Source: Eulemur rufifrons (Eukaryota > Chordata > Mammalia > Primates > Lemuridae). From it: a stretch of 64,000 bases of DNA. A program made the position numbers and the translations under genes. The DNA lies in the NCBI RefSeq assembly GCF_041146395.1, contig NC_090989.1, forward strand, positions 124,495,501 to 124,559,500, read 5' to 3'. Positions 10,741-23,830 of this stretch are shown piece after piece. The stretch's first letter is position 1. Each line of letters begins with the position of its first letter. The notes beneath the pieces are model-generated. The model was not told the DNA's origin and did no database searches. It saw only the letters and a list, made by a program, of their open reading frames with translations.

Positions 10741-13069
10741 TCAAGGTATCTGGACTAAGAAAGTGAAATGATAATAAATGTCATGTTATCAGAGGCACCT
10801 GGATATGGGTGCAGAACCACAGGAAGGCAGATGGCTTGGGCAGCTTGGACAGATAAGGTATGAAGAACCTGGCACTATAGCAGGCTCTTCATAAATGTCT
10901 GTAGAATGAATGTGTGAGACCCTGATGGCGTGGAGAGAGAGAGGTTTATCAATACTGAAAAATTGCAGCAATTAGCTGAATTATGGTCAAGGGAGGCTTC
11001 TGTTGAGACCAGAAGAACAGTGCAATATCCACTGCAATCCACCTTTACGTTTTTCTGCTTTCTCCAGCTGGAAAATCTGACTTCTTACAAAACCATCAAT
11101 GTTTAGAAAATAAGTACAATGAAAGACATAGAATGAATTTAAACTAAAATTAATTTCACTTCCCTCTCATATACATGCATGTACTGCCCCCATACACACA
11201 TATGCTTTTTCATTCATCTATGAAGAGAGTTAGGGTGAAGGAAACATCAAAACAACACAGAGAATCGTGGCATTCATGCATTCTATGCTACCTGTGTGCG
11301 CTTCTGCAACTCAGATCCCAAAGTGCATCTCAGTGTACTTCCATCAGTGCTATCAGGGATGTACTGAGCTAACAGACAAACTTCCAGTTACCAAGAACAC
11401 CAGCCATGGCTAAATTTCAGTACAAATGAATTTCCTCATTCATGTTCGCTCAACACTGTATTTTCTTATTAATTTTCAGATCCTGAATATTATGAACTCA
11501 GATTCTCCAAAGTGGTAACTGTTTGCATAGAACATGGCTTCACTGATCATGGAGAGGACATTCTTTTGAGCCTGAAGCACACAGTTTTCATGGCTTGAGT
11601 GTTTACATTATCTATACCTCTCTCTTCCCGATCCTCCTCAACACCCCTTTTTCCATTGGATCCTTTTTTTTCTTTTATGGCAAGCTCAGTTATCTTTGTT
11701 ATCATCCTCCCTCTTTAAGAAAAAATTGTTAAATTGGTAAGTGCTTCTATGGCTTGACATTGCTGTCTTTTTTTCCCTTTCAAATATTTTTATTCTCAAA
11801 AGGGTTGAACCATATCTTTGAATTTCTGTTTTTTCACTGCTATACAGTAGAGTGTGTGTTTGATAAACATTTGATAAGAATCATTTGATTACCCAGTTCT
11901 GGAATCATATAGGACCTTGTTTCTCGTTCTCCTACTCTCTATTATTGAGATAATTCTTAGCTGATTGGTAACTCCAACAATAGGTAATCAAGACAAAGAA
12001 ATAAGAATGAAATAGTCAATTTATTTTGCAACTCATGCTTAGCTCCAATAAGCTTGTGAAAAAAGAGATGTAGCAAATTCTAGATAAAATGGGGTAGGTG
12101 GGACTAATTATAGATTTCAGTTCTCTGTGATCACAGATCCCTCCTTCTATGCAGATAATCAGAAGTCAGTCATGCTACTTTTCCTAGCTGACTGGATGCT
12201 TTGGAGTAGAAAATGCAGACAAGATTGCTTCTATTTCCAGAATTCTTTTTACCTTAATATACATTTTGTATGTCCAGAAAACACATTTTGGAAAGCAGAA
12301 TAACAACAGATGTATTATTCATATGGCATTGGTCATTGTGTCCATTTTACAATTCAATTGTTCTGGCTCTGGCCTGTCACTGCTTTAAAGTCTGGCACAA
12401 GTTCTTCCCTGGCTGGATGAGGCAATAAACAGGTGGCTTTCTGTCTTTTATTGTCTCTGAGCGGATCCGAGTGCTTACACAAAGAGGCTGCCCTGCAATC
12501 TCACCCTCACTGACCATCTGTCTCCTTGGTAGCTTGCGGTTTGTTTCAGTTCCTTCTTTTTTCATCTAATAAGAATCAGCTTCTACATGTATTTCTCAAA
12601 ATCTCACAGCAGAATGATCTAATTCCTATGCAAGTCATTCTGAGGACTGGACAAGTCATCTTTACGGCCAGACCTCTTGCCTAGCAGGCGTTCTCATCTC
12701 CCTCAATCCTGTGTGTTCAATTCTGCCTCATTTTTCTTGAATGGCTCAGGCAGGGAATTTCAGAAGTGCCTGTGTGGCTTGTTACCTTTTATTACAGCCT
12801 TTGGTCACTTAGAGAAGGCCTGGAGAGTCCCAGTCTATCATATCGCCAGCGAGTTCACAGACAGTGGTATGGATTTCATGTCTCAATTCCTTGATGCTCC
12901 AGCTGTGTCCTGACTTTTCACCATTTCAGATGCACAGAAGCAGCTGAGCCTCCAGTGTATCTGGGGCAACGTGGAGAAGGAGGAAGAAACTTCTTGTCCA
13001 AGAGCACTGTGATCCCCTCTTCCTATTCACATAGCTCTTCTAACAGAAAGCATGGTGGGAGGGGTTTTT
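10741..13069. other. COL6A6 last intron, no recognised content
   Basis: AT-rich intronic DNA. No exon, RNA gene or clear repeat family was recognised in it. The open frames are short and lack domains. Confidence 0.4.
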
Positions 13070-14190
13070 AAAAATGCCTTTTAACTGGGTAGATTGGCTT
13101 CTGCATCTGCCCATGCAGTCATGGCTGGCCATAAAATATGTGAAGCCAAATGCAAAATGTAAATTTGAGCCCCTCCTAGGTCAAAAAACAGGAAAAAAAT
13201 TTCTCTTTCTTTTGCAGTCTCTGTCTCCATCTGCCATGGAGGATTTTATTTGCCATATTGTATACCTCTGCTCCCTTAATTTGGTGTGTGGCCAGCTGTT
13301 GAATTCCTCCTCCCACCAGCTCTGGACAGATGCTCCAGAAGTCAAGGCAGGCATCACCCCCTTCCCTTGGCTGGTCATTCCAGCAGAGGGGTGAACCCCC
13401 AAGACTATTGCAACATCTTTGCTGGGACACTCTGGATGCCCAGATGGAGACAGGCAAAAGGCAAATGCACCATGGTGCCACCACCCTGGGGCAGTTGGCT
13501 GCTCCCCTCCCTGTCCCAAGACTCTGGGATTGTGCCAGATCCCAAGGCTCTCCTTGTTTGTGCCCAAGCCCTTGCCAAGGCAGGGTGGGTGTGGGGAAGG
13601 GGAAGCCCGGAGGTGCACAAGTGGTCTACAAGAACGAGTCCTGGGGATATGGTGGAAGGTGGGATGGAAAGTAAACCAAGGTTCTAAGCCCCCACTCCCA
13701 AAGGCATGCTTTATTATCCCATTGGACTTGACTTTAAAAACATAAACTCAAAAATAATATTGAGTAAAGAGTACTTAAACCCCAAGTGCCGGACCCTGTG
13801 CAAGCTGGCCATCTTGCAGCACCTAGCACACCTGATTCAGCAAGAACACCATTTAACGCCAGCTTTAATGCACCCTCCACGCTGAATATGCCAACCTCAG
13901 CAAGAGTCACATTCAAGGCTTCTGGTCTATTTCCCTCTTTCAAGTTGCCAGATACATGCAGCAGGGGGAGCCCTGCTCTTCTTGGACTGACTCCACAGGC
14001 CTGTTTTAAGCTTGACTTCAGGAAGAGTTTGCTGCTGGACAGTTCCCCTGGACAGTTCATTCCCACCTTTCCCCACAAGGTGAGCAAGAGATTCCAGGCA
14101 GAGGTTTCTTAGAGGTACCACATCTGGGGTTTCTGGACTGGGAGTGCTTCGCTGGCCCTGATCACTACACAGACATGCACACACTACACA
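13070..14190. other. GC-rich unassigned intronic block with many chance open frames
   Basis: About 1.1 kb with clearly higher GC than its flanks and up to eight overlapping open frames of 85-145 codons on both strands. The low stop density follows from composition. No domain or homology is recognised. The text near 13090-13170 ('gtgaagccaaatgcaaaatg') hints at an old interspersed repeat or LTR. It lies between the last two COL6A6 coding exons. Confidence 0.4.
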
Positions 14191-14257
14191 ATAATTGTAG
14201 GCACGGTGTGAAAGTTATTTGCCTGTGTAAGCCCCAGGTGAGGGTGCACACTTGATT

Positions 14258-15669
14258 TTTTTTTTTTTTTAAGTTGTAATAGAAATGTTTTTATTCTTTT
14301 TTTCCCTATAACTTTTTTTTTTTTAAATTTCAGAATATTATGGGGATACAAACGCTTTGGTTACACATATTACCTTTGCCCCGTCCGAGTCAGAGCTACA
14401 AGCGGGCCTGTCCCCCAGACAATACGCACTGCAGCCATTAGGCGTGAATTTCCCCATCCCCACCTCCCCCCTCCTCCCACCTGCCTGGCACCCAATGAGG
14501 GTTACTTCCATATGTGCACATAAGTGTTGATCAGTTAGTACCAATTTGATGGTGAGTGCATGTGGTGCTTGTTTTTCTATTCTTGTGATACTTTACTTGG
14601 AAGAATGAGCTCCAGCTCCATCCAGGATAATGTAAGAGGTGCTATATCACCATTGTTTTATGGCTGAGTAGTACTCCATGGTATACATATACCACATTTT
14701 ATTAATCCACTCATGTATTGATGGGCACTTGGGTTGTTTCCACATCTCTGCAATTGTGAATTGTGTTGCTGTAAGCATTCAAGTGCAGATGTCTTTTTTT
14801 CCTTTGGGTAAATATCCAGTAGTGGGATTGCTGGATCAAATGGTAGTTTTACTTTTAGTTCTTTGAGGTACCTCCAAATTACTTTCCATAGAGGTTGTAC
14901 TAGTTTGCAGTCCCAGCAGCAGTATAAGAACATTCCCATCTCTCCACATCCATGCCAACATTTGTTGTTTAGGGACTTTTTGATAAAAGCCATTCTCACT
15001 GGAGTTAAGTGATATCTCATTGTGGTTTTGATTTGCATTTCTCTGATGATTGAGATGTTGAACATTTTTTCATATGTTTGTTGGACATTAGTCTGTCTTC
15101 TTTTGAAAAGTTTCTGTTCATGTCCTTTGCCCACTTTTTAATGGGTGGGTTTGATTTTTGCTTGTTGATTTTCCTGAGTTGTATATAGATTCTAGTTATC
15201 ACCCTTTATTGGATGTGTAGCATGTGAATATTTTCTCCCATTCTGTAGGTTGTCTGTTTGCTCTCGTGATAGTTTCCTTGGCTGTGCAGAAGCTTTTTAA
15301 TTTGATCAGGTCCCATTTAATTATTTTTATTGCTGTGATTGCCTTTGGGGTCTTCTTCACAAATTCTTTACCTAGGTTGATGTCTATAAGTGTTTTTCCA
15401 ACATTTTCTTCTAGAATGCTTATAGTTTCATGCCTTAGGTTTAAGTCTGTTAGCCACTGTGAGTTGATTTTTGTGAGAGGTGAGAGGTGCAGACGCTGTT
15501 TCAGTTTTCTTCATGGGGCTATCCAATTTTCCCAGCACTATTTATTGAATAGGGATTCTTTTCCCCAGTGTATGTTTTTGTCTGCTTTGTCAAAGATCAG
15601 ATGGCAATATGAGGATGGGTTTATATCTGGGTTCTCAGTTCTGTTCCATTGGTCTATGACTCTGTTCTT
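14258..15669 (-). mobile_element. L1 LINE, 5'-truncated, with broken ORF2 3' end
   Basis: About 1.4 kb of L1 on the - strand: A-rich tail, 3' UTR, and the C-terminal part of ORF2 seen as open pieces in different frames (14658-15134, 15017-15202), so it is frameshifted and inactive. The 13-base target-site duplication 'tgcacacttgatt' is at 14245-14257 and 15670-15682. These borders show truncation at insertion. Confidence 0.93.
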
Positions 15670-15714
15670 TGCACACTTGATTATGATCAGTGTCTCGGTC
15701 TGTATGTGTATGTT

Positions 15715-16031
15715 TTTTTTTTGTTTTTTTTTTTTGAGACAGAGTCTCACTCTGTTGCCCGGGCTAGAGTGAGTGCCGTGGCGTCAGCCTAGCTCACAGC
15801 AACCTCAAACTCCTGAGCTTAAGCGATCCTACTGCCTCAGCCTCCCGAGTAGCTAGGACTACAGGCATGCGCCACCATGCCCGGCTAATTTTTTGTATAT
15901 ATATATTTTAGTTGTCCATATAATTTCTTTCTATTTTTAGTAGAGACGGGGTCTCACTCTTGTTCAGGCTGGTCTTGAACTCCTGACCTCGAGCGATCCA
16001 CCCGCCTCGGCCTCCCAGAGTGCTAGGATTA
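15715..16031 (-). mobile_element. Lemur-type Alu, slightly truncated
   Basis: The copy ends at 'gtgctaggatta', short of the usual 5' end. The 14-base target-site duplication 'tgtatgtgtatgtt' is at 15701-15714 and 16032-16045. It inserted about 20 bases beyond the L1 duplication, not inside the L1. Confidence 0.92.
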
Positions 16032-16249
16032 TGTATGTGTATGTTAATATAGAATGATTTACCACAGAAACAAAGAAACACACCTAACTACTTGATTTCA
16101 TTTATTCCTAATTTGTAAAAATGTAATATTCATACATGCAAAATATATTATATATGCATATTACTAAGTTTTAAAGGAACTAACTTTTGCCTTTATTAAG
16201 GCAAATTATCAATAAAATATTAAGTTCTATTCTTTATATATTCGTTTTC

Positions 16250-17560
16250 CTTTATTTTTTAAATCAAATCCATCAGTCTCTGATTGTAACTGGCATGTTT
16301 AGTCCATGTATTTTTATTGTGATTACTGATGTATTTAAATAGACTTGTTCTGCAGCCTTACTTTGTGCCTTCTACTTTTCCTTTCTTGCCTTTTTTAAAA
16401 AACATATTTTTTTTCTTGGCTTTTTATTTAAAAAAAAAAAAATATATATATATATATATAATTTTGGTAGTTAGCTACTATTTTTCTTTTCCATGTGTGC
16501 CCGCAAATTTTTCAGTGCATTTCTAAGAATCTAAAGTTTTCAATAGCCTAAGACCCAGCCCAAATAATGCATGTTTCTAGAACTCTTTAACTCCATTTAC
16601 CTTCCTGTGACTTATATTATTATTGTCCCTTTTTTTAGTACCATCTTTATTTCCTTAAAGTTCAAGGTTTTTTAATAACCAAAGGTTATTTATTGTTTAA
16701 TGTCTTTTCTTATATTTAAATAAATCAGAAATACTTATTAATATTTATAATATTAGTACAACTGTTTTCTTCTGTTAAAACTACCAGGTGACAAATGTTT
16801 TATTTTTATAGCTTTATTATCAAGTATAGCTTTTTTGTAACCCCACAAGTTAGATATTACTGCTACTTAAAAATATATTTGTTTAGATTTACCTAAACAT
16901 TACCAAATTTTATCATTCACTTTTACTTCTTGTATCTCATTCCTTCCTTCTGTGGTCATTTTTATTTTCCTTGAAGTTTCTTTAGTAAAGACTGTTTTGT
17001 TGTAAACTATTGTATTTTTATCTCAATCATCATTTTTTTTTTTTACCATTAGTTTTGAAAGATAGAAGTTGACAAAAATTTTCTCTCACTAGTTTAAAGA
17101 TACTCAATAGTTTTGTGGCTTCCACTGTTGCAATTGATAATTCAGCTACTAGCCTAATTATAATTTCTTTGTAGATAATCTGGTTTTTTTGGTTCGCTTT
17201 TAGGTTTTCTCTGTCTCGGTGTTCTGCATTTCCCTAAACCACAGCTAACTGTTGCTTTCTTTTTACTTATCCTGCCTGTTATATTTTGTCTATTCTTCAT
17301 CTGTGAATTTGTGTCTTTCATAAGGTCTGGAAAATGATCAACGCTTTTTGTCTTTGAATACTTTCTCTCATTTATTATTTCTACGTTATCTTTCTAGAAT
17401 TCCAGTCCAATATAGTTTAGATCTTCCCTTTCAGTTCTATCTGTGAACCTCTTATATTTATCATTTCTGCATACTCAATAATTTCATCAGTTGTTTTCTA
17501 GTTCATTATGTTTCTCTTCGGTTGTATCTATTACCCTGTTTAATCCTTCATTGAGTTTTA
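16250..17560 (-). repeat. Old L1 (L1M/HAL1-like) fragment
   Basis: Degraded L1 phrases are seen ('gtttagtccatgtatttttattg', 'ttgtatctattaccctgttt', 'cattgagtttt'). It includes an A-run and TA repeat at 16429-16461. Heavily decayed; family only approximate. Confidence 0.5.
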
Positions 17561-18860
17561 CAAGTTATTTTTTATTTTGAAAATTGTAAAATTCATAGAA
17601 AATTAGAAAAAGAACAGAACCATAAACACCTGTATACCTTTCACCTAGACTATGTTACCATCTTGCTACTCTGTGTGTGTATATGTATATCTATATATGC
17701 CTGTATACACACACAGACACCATCTTACTTCCCTTTAGGAAAACCATCTGAAAGTAGGTCACAGCCATCATGCATGTTAATCTTGAATACTTTAGCATAT
17801 CTGTCTCAAGGACAAAGACATTCTCTTATACAAACATGATACTATTACCACAAACAAGAATATCCACATGGATTCAATATCATCTAACATACTGTTGATA
17901 CCCAAATTTCCCCAACTGTTTCCCAAATGTCATTTATATCAGCTTTTTTTTCTGATCTAGGATCTAATTAAAGCTCATACAATTACATTTGGCTGTTTGG
18001 ACTCTTTAGTCTCTCCCATTCTAGAACAGTACCCCGTGTCCCTCTATTCTTCATGACATGAAACCTATGAAGAGTATAGGTGAAGTGTTCTGAAGAACAT
18101 TCTAGAATCTGGAATTGTCCAAGGGTTTCCTCATTATTAGACTTGGGTCTCAAATATCCTATATGAGGTGCTTGCAAGAAGCAGAACTTGGTTTAAGTGG
18201 GCACTGCCAGTTCTCACTGTGTAAAAGCACATTTTCCTTTTCGTAATTAATAACACGGGATTGGTTCTTTGAGACTCTTTAAACAGCCTGTTCCTCAACA
18301 ACCTGTCACACAATGGTTTTAGCATCCCTTAATGATCAGTTGTTACATTTGTTGTTAACATTGTTATTACATTATAAATTACAAATTGGTGATTTTCTAA
18401 TTCTGCCATCTCCTCTACATTTATACTAGCTAGCCTTCTAATATAAAGAGCTTTTCCTCCCTTTCGCTGTTTTTTTACATATCTACATAGACTTACAGAT
18501 TTTAAAAATGCAATGTATTATAATTTTGTTACCATCCCTATCCTTTCTGATGATCAAATTATCCAAAATTAGACCAGTAGGAATCCTTTCAAGACAACTA
18601 CTTTGTCCTTGTCAAATGTCATTGTTAGTTTTTAAATATCTTCTTACCTTCTGGCACAACAACTTGCTCCAGGCTAACATTGTACCTTCCCGGCTGCAGC
18701 CTAGAATTGGGACTTTCTCCAGGAAATCCTGGTTCCTTTTAATGGTATTTAGAAACCAAGATCTGGTCATTAGGTATGTTCATTGCCACTGGGGTGCATC
18801 CCATTTGGGTGTTTTATTTCAACAGTTAGATCTTCCGTTAAAAAAATAGTTGATAATTTT
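17561..18860. repeat. L1M-class 3' end fragments
   Basis: The sequence follows a known old L1 3' UTR type: 'aagaacagaaccataaacacc', 'gaatatccacatggattcaa', 'ggctgtttggactctttagtc' and 'gggtttcctcattattagac'. Decayed. Confidence 0.55.
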
Positions 18861-19029
18861 TCAGATCAACCTGGTTGTTTTGAAAATTATATCTTGTTCC
18901 TTTGAATTATATTTTAATATCACATAGCAATATATTTTTGATGGAGGAGGAAACAAAAGAGGAAGAGAGAGAGAACAAAGGAGGGAGGATATTCATTTAT
19001 CAATTAATACCAAGCAGATATTACGATAC

Positions 19030-19123
19030 CTTCGAGACTGCCGTGGAGGCTGTTTTGGATCTGTAGAGCTGAGTCTGTTGCACTTTGTTTTGAAGTGTAG
19101 TGGTGGGTATTTGTTGATTGCAC
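19030..19123 (-). CDS. COL6A6: COL6A6 exon after C2 (Pro- and basic-rich tail)
   Basis: 94 bases. The acceptor is 'ctcttcctag' and the donor 'gtatcg' on the - strand. It completes the split Arg, then reads AINKYPPLHFKTKCNR and LSSTDPKQPPRQSR, and leaves two bases (AG) of a Ser codon. The phase is right on both sides. The match to the human tail as I recall it ('AINKYPPINLKIKCNRL') is clear, though this stretch has diverged more than the VWA domains. Confidence 0.93.
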
Positions 19124-19330
19124 CTAGGAAGAGAAGTCTATGATGAGTCTCTTATTCATGGCTGTTAACATTACTATAATCTTCTCTGTACACAAAGAAA
19201 TATTTATCAAAGAAAGATGCGAACTAAATTGGTCAGATAAAAATGAAAGCAGATTTCTCAAGGGAATCTCTAAAAATGAATTTAGAAAATACATTGCTTC
19301 TGAATTTACAGGTGAATTCAACTAACTTTT

Positions 19331-19654
19331 ATTTTTGTTTTTTTAATTTTTGAGATAGGGTCTAGCTCTGTTGCCTAGGCTATAGTGCAGTGACATCATT
19401 ATATTAATAGCTCACTATAACCTCAAACTCCTGGGCTCAAGTGATCCTCCTTGCCTCAGCCTCCTGAGTAGCTGGATCTTTAGTTGTAGGCCACCATGCC
19501 TGGCTAATTTCTAATTTTTTTTTTTTTTTTGTATAGATGAGGTCTCACTATGGTGGCTCAGGCTGGTCTCAAACTCCTGACCTCAAATGATCCTCCTGCC
19601 TCAGACTCCCAAAGTGCTGGGATTACAGGCATGAGCCCCTGTTCCCAAGCCCAC
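19331..19654 (-). mobile_element. Old Alu (AluJ-like)
   Basis: Diverged dimeric Alu from 'gagatagggtctagctctg' to 'ggcatgagcccctg'. Target-site duplication 'ctaactttt' at 19322-19330 and 19655-19663. It lies just upstream (in - strand terms) of the 94-base COL6A6 exon. Confidence 0.88.
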
Positions 19655-20924
19655 CTAACTTTTTAATAAGATGCCCTTAAATGCTAACGTTGATCAACCA
19701 TTAGAGGAGCTATCATGAGCCAGTCCTAATGGTCTGGACTTTAACTAATATTAACTAATCAGAATAGTTATTTTTTGTTTGCTCCTTTGCAACATCAAAA
19801 TATAAAGGGAAAAGGACATTCCCTTTATGGCCTGTGAATCACTAACTACAGCAGTAACATCAGTGCCATCTTGAGTTTAAGTCATTAGTGGCTTATTTCA
19901 TTTGGAATTGTACTAATTTTTCATAACAATAAAGCATGCCTCTTTATAACATTTAAAAACTTAAAAGCCATTTTTTGATGGGAATCTTTAAAAAGGTATT
20001 ATGTTTGTGGCCCCATAATATCCTGAATTAAAAAAAAGGTACTATATATTTGAAACATTAAACTGAACAGATTTGTTGAACACAATTAAATGTCTTCCTG
20101 GTGACCTGGGGTCATCGTAAGTAGGTTTGTCTTGGACTGTGACACAGCACTGGCTCCAGAGCTGCTGTCCTAGCTAGGACTGTGTGCTCTAGCCCGAGTG
20201 GACTAAGACTGATGCTATCCTTATTGTATACCTCGGCTTTTTATTTTTAATCTAAGTATCAGATTTTCAGTAGTTTTGCTTCTCTTAGAAAATGTGTTGA
20301 TTCTGGTCACTCCTCAATACCCAGCACCTAAACAGTGAGTGGCTCAGAGTAGAAGCCTAATAAATATACGTTAATGTTGAATGAATGTGAGTCTGTGGGC
20401 CTGCTATAGAATTAAGCATGTAGTTGAATATGATTATGCAAAGTTTTTTTTTGACTTGTACTTTGATAGCTATATTTTAAAGATTGACAACTTCTAGATA
20501 TCTAAGTTCTAAAAAACTAATATGTAACTGTGTCATGGCTATAGTTTTTCAAAAGCAGCTTATATCTCTCATGTAACTCTGAGCACCTTTTTCTTAAAAC
20601 ATCTCTTTCCCTTTCCTTGGTTGGGGAGGGGTGGTGGTGCCATTTATCTAATCATACAATTTGACTAATTACTATGGAACACCACCAAGAATTTTGGGGG
20701 ACTGAAGAAGGAAATTCCATCCTAAGATTTCCTTCCAACTTCTTGCCTCCCAGGGAGTGTTTCTTTACAAGATTATCAGTCTTTTAAGGTGTTTTGTTCT
20801 ACCTTCACAAATGCCTTGTGATCACTTCCCTCAAAATGACTCCTGACCCTTCTTTTTTACCTTTTCTGCTAGCTCTTCTTTCTGGTTCCTATTCCAGAAC
20901 ACATCCACATAAATTTCATTCTGG

Positions 20925-21100
20925 GAGCTTATTGCTCCCATACTGGTGCTTCTGAGACGATACTGTGCATGTGAATCACCTGGGGATCTTGATAAAATGC
21001 AGATTCTGGTTTAGAATGTCTGGGGTGGAGCCCGAGATTCTGCATTTCTAGTAAGCTCTCAGGTGATGCTGGTACTGCTGGTCCTAGAGTCAGTTAGACT
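20925..21100. mobile_element. MER5A-type hAT MITE
   Basis: 'gtgaatcacctggggatctt', 'aaaatgcagattctgg' and 'ggtgatgctggtactgctgg' match the MER5A consensus order. Confidence 0.75.
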
Positions 21101-22057
21101 AGCAGAGGACCAAAGGATATAACACTGGCCCCACCAACAATCTCCAAGGCTCCTCAGACCTCACCCTGCACTGATTAGTCAGTGTCTTCACAGCCTTAAC
21201 TGATCTCACCACGTAACATCAATGACAAGTTGGAAACACAATCGAGATCTCACTTGAGCTGCACGGGGTACTCTTTGGCCTGTGTGTTCATTTTTCTGCA
21301 TCTGGATCCGAGGGATCATTCACCATGAAAACGTTTGCAAATGCTATCGAACACCCTTTAACCTTCAGAGTCATATCAAGACATGGCTTCTTTTTATCCA
21401 TCCTGTTGCATTCAAAATGGATTGCATGTTTTCAAAGTAAGCTCAGTCCAAGAAATAGAGCCCATGTTTCTCTTTTATGAGCATCAGTTACATTAGTTAC
21501 TGGCATTATAAAGAGTCACTAATGAGGCTAAGAAAATTTTGCAAGGCTGTATCTTTCATTCTGACAGGTAAAATGGTATCTCCTAACACTTCAAACTCTG
21601 CTTTAGGAACTTACAAAAGCAAAGCCAAGAACTGTTTAATTTTTCTTTGGCTCTCTCTTTTGGTGTGCTGTTAACCGATGAAACTTTCCATCAAAGGGCA
21701 ATGTGCTAATGTTACATGGCAAGCATCTCTACTTTGTAGCTAAAGTCCAGGCTGTGAATTCACATCCCCAGACTACATTGCTGCATGAGTACAGATGTGT
21801 GAACAGCAGCTTGTTATGATTGCTTCTCCATAGGAACCAGAGGCATTTAAAAAAAGGAGCCAGAAAATTAAATGCTTGGGAATCAGAGGTTTCCTCCCTT
21901 CCACCATCCATCATTACATATTTTCCTTTCTGACCCTGCAGTGCCCTTGAAGACAGACAATAGGTTTCCAAGAATCCACGTCAGCTTATCAACCTTTTTC
22001 AGGGGGCAATACCAAGTATATCTTAGTACACAGAAAAGAACAGATTTTCTGACTTAC
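21101..22057. other. COL6A6 intron 3' of the C2 exon, no recognised content
   Basis: No further repeat or exon was recognised in this intronic piece. The open frames at 21477-21674 and 21729-21971 carry no domain. Confidence 0.4.
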
Positions 22058-22729
22058 GCCTGATTGAGTTTATAAAAGACTTCATAAACTTCACACCGTA
22101 TCTGTGGTCAGGTTTATGAATTCGGCCAAGCTGGACCAAGTGGTGATCCAAGGGGTGGCTGGCTAGATCTTCCAGTTCCTTATCATTCCAAGTAGGGCCA
22201 AGGGAAAACACAAATAGGGCATACCCCTGACATTTAGCTCTCAAAGATTCTTTCTTTAAAGTTTCTTCATCCAAGTGACTGGTTTCCCCAGCAGATATCA
22301 CAAATATGACTTTGTTTCTTCTCAGATTGGGTGCACTGAAAAAGATATTGTCCAGAGTCCACTGTAAGGCATGACCAATAAAAGCATCTCCATTTAGTTG
22401 TTGGACTGATTGTTCTATGTGCCTCTTCATGAGGCGCTTACTGCGGTAGGTAGTAAGGTTGAACTCTGTTCTAACAGGACTCTTCCGAGTGTTAGGTAGG
22501 AAGTTGGGGGGAGCATGGCTCAATAGGGCCAGCCGGTCTCCAGTGACAGAGGTTTCAGGCTCTGCGGTGATTTCAAAGTGATCTAACAGTGCTCCCAGGA
22601 AGCTTCTTATGTCTTCAAATTCAGCACTTCCCACATTCCGGGAGCCATCCAGAAGGAAAGCAGCATCCATGTAAGACTGCACAGGGGGTGGCCTGGCTTG
22701 GTCACAAGAAGCATCTGGCTTGCATATGT
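22058..22729 (-). CDS. COL6A6: COL6A6 exon encoding VWA domain C2
   Basis: 672 bases. The acceptor is 'ttggttcgcag' and the donor 'gtaagt' on the - strand. It reads ICKPDASCDQARPPPVQS, then MDAAFLLDGSRNVG, where the metal loop is D-G-S-R-N so the last Ser of DxSxS is Asn. NKVIFVISAGE is the central strand, and GYALFVFSLGP precedes the final helices. One N-glycosylation sequon (NLT) is visible. The exon covers the whole C2 domain in one piece and ends in a split Arg codon (c|gt). An apparent ATG in the upstream intron only extends the open frame and is not a start. Confidence 0.96.
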
Positions 22730-23489
22730 CTGCGAACCAAAAGTCACTTAGCATTATTAGGCAGGAATGAACAGAAAAGGAAAGACAGCATTTCAAGTAT
22801 TTTGATGTTTGGAAACTATATAGTCTTTGATGTTAAAATAGTTACTAAATGACTTTAATATCAACAACAGGACAATTTCCTAGTACATGGTTTGCATCTA
22901 CTTCCAAAAAGTACAGATTTTGTACTGAGCCTGTCTCTTGGACTCCATTTACTAATGCTATCAGAATTTTAAAAATTAAGCTGCTTGCAACAAAAATTTA
23001 ATCTTGGCTGTCTCCTAAGTTTATGATGTTTGAAATAGACAATATATCTCATGCATTGCATGAACACACTATATCACAACATAATAGCTACTGATCCCTC
23101 TAGACTGACAAAATACAGGTTAAACAAATGGCCCTTATCACTATGCTCATATTGTTCTATGAAAAAGTAATCTGCTTACAAAGTAAAAGTGAAAAAAAAA
23201 GCAATGTATTTTTTATTTCAATTTAAATAATAGTTTATAACTCAAGGTCTATGTGTGCTCTCTAAAGACAAAGCTATGCCCATCCTTGTATCTCCATAGA
23301 GCTTATTAGTTGAAAGCTCAATATGTGTTTGTTGAATGAATACTGGATACTAATAGACTTTCATAAAATATGAGGTCATTTTTATAAATATTCATATCTC
23401 ATTTAAGAATGTATAGTAATAAAAACAGAGAGGAGATTTTATTAAATCTGACCACAGTGAATATTCAGAGAAATTTTAAAACATAATTG

Positions 23490-23830
23490 GAAATGGAAGG
23501 ATCTTAGAGGTCACCTAATCCTCTAATTTTACAGAAGAACTGAGGCCAGGAGAGTAAGATTGTTTTGCCAAAGGACATAGTAGTATGTCTAGAAGTTTAT
23601 ATATATGAAGTCTGTGTTCTATTGTTAGAGATGAGGACATGTAGTGTAGCAGTAGGGAGGCTCCTCGGCCTGAAAGCTGGGATACCTGGGTTCTGGTCTG
23701 GTCTCAGTAACAAACATGCTGTGTGCCCCTGGCCAAGGCACCACTGGGCCTCAATTCTGCACAGTTCTGCACAATTAGATCATAGGACTAGATTCACCTG
23801 GAGATCCCTTCCAGGGCTGACATTCTACAA
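23490..23830. repeat. MIR elements
   Basis: 'tcttagaggtcacctaatcc', 'cagaagaactgaggccagg' and 'tacctgggttctggtctgg' are MIR-type phrases, probably two copies. Intron between C1/C2 exons. Further MIR pieces lie at 24780-24990 and 26220-26480. Confidence 0.65.

Noticed and set aside
13181..14184. Cluster of 85-145 codon frames as a novel gene
   Set aside because: Frames overlap on both strands in several phases, which is the effect of GC-rich composition. There is no start context, splice pattern or domain. Kept only as an unexplained block.
14658..15772. Large open frames on both strands
   Set aside because: They are the decayed ORF2 end of a truncated L1 and its antisense, plus Alu sequence. 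Not a gene.
22730..22796. ATG upstream of the C2 exon as a translation start
   Set aside because: It is in the intron, before a clear acceptor (cgcag). The frame merely runs open into the exon.
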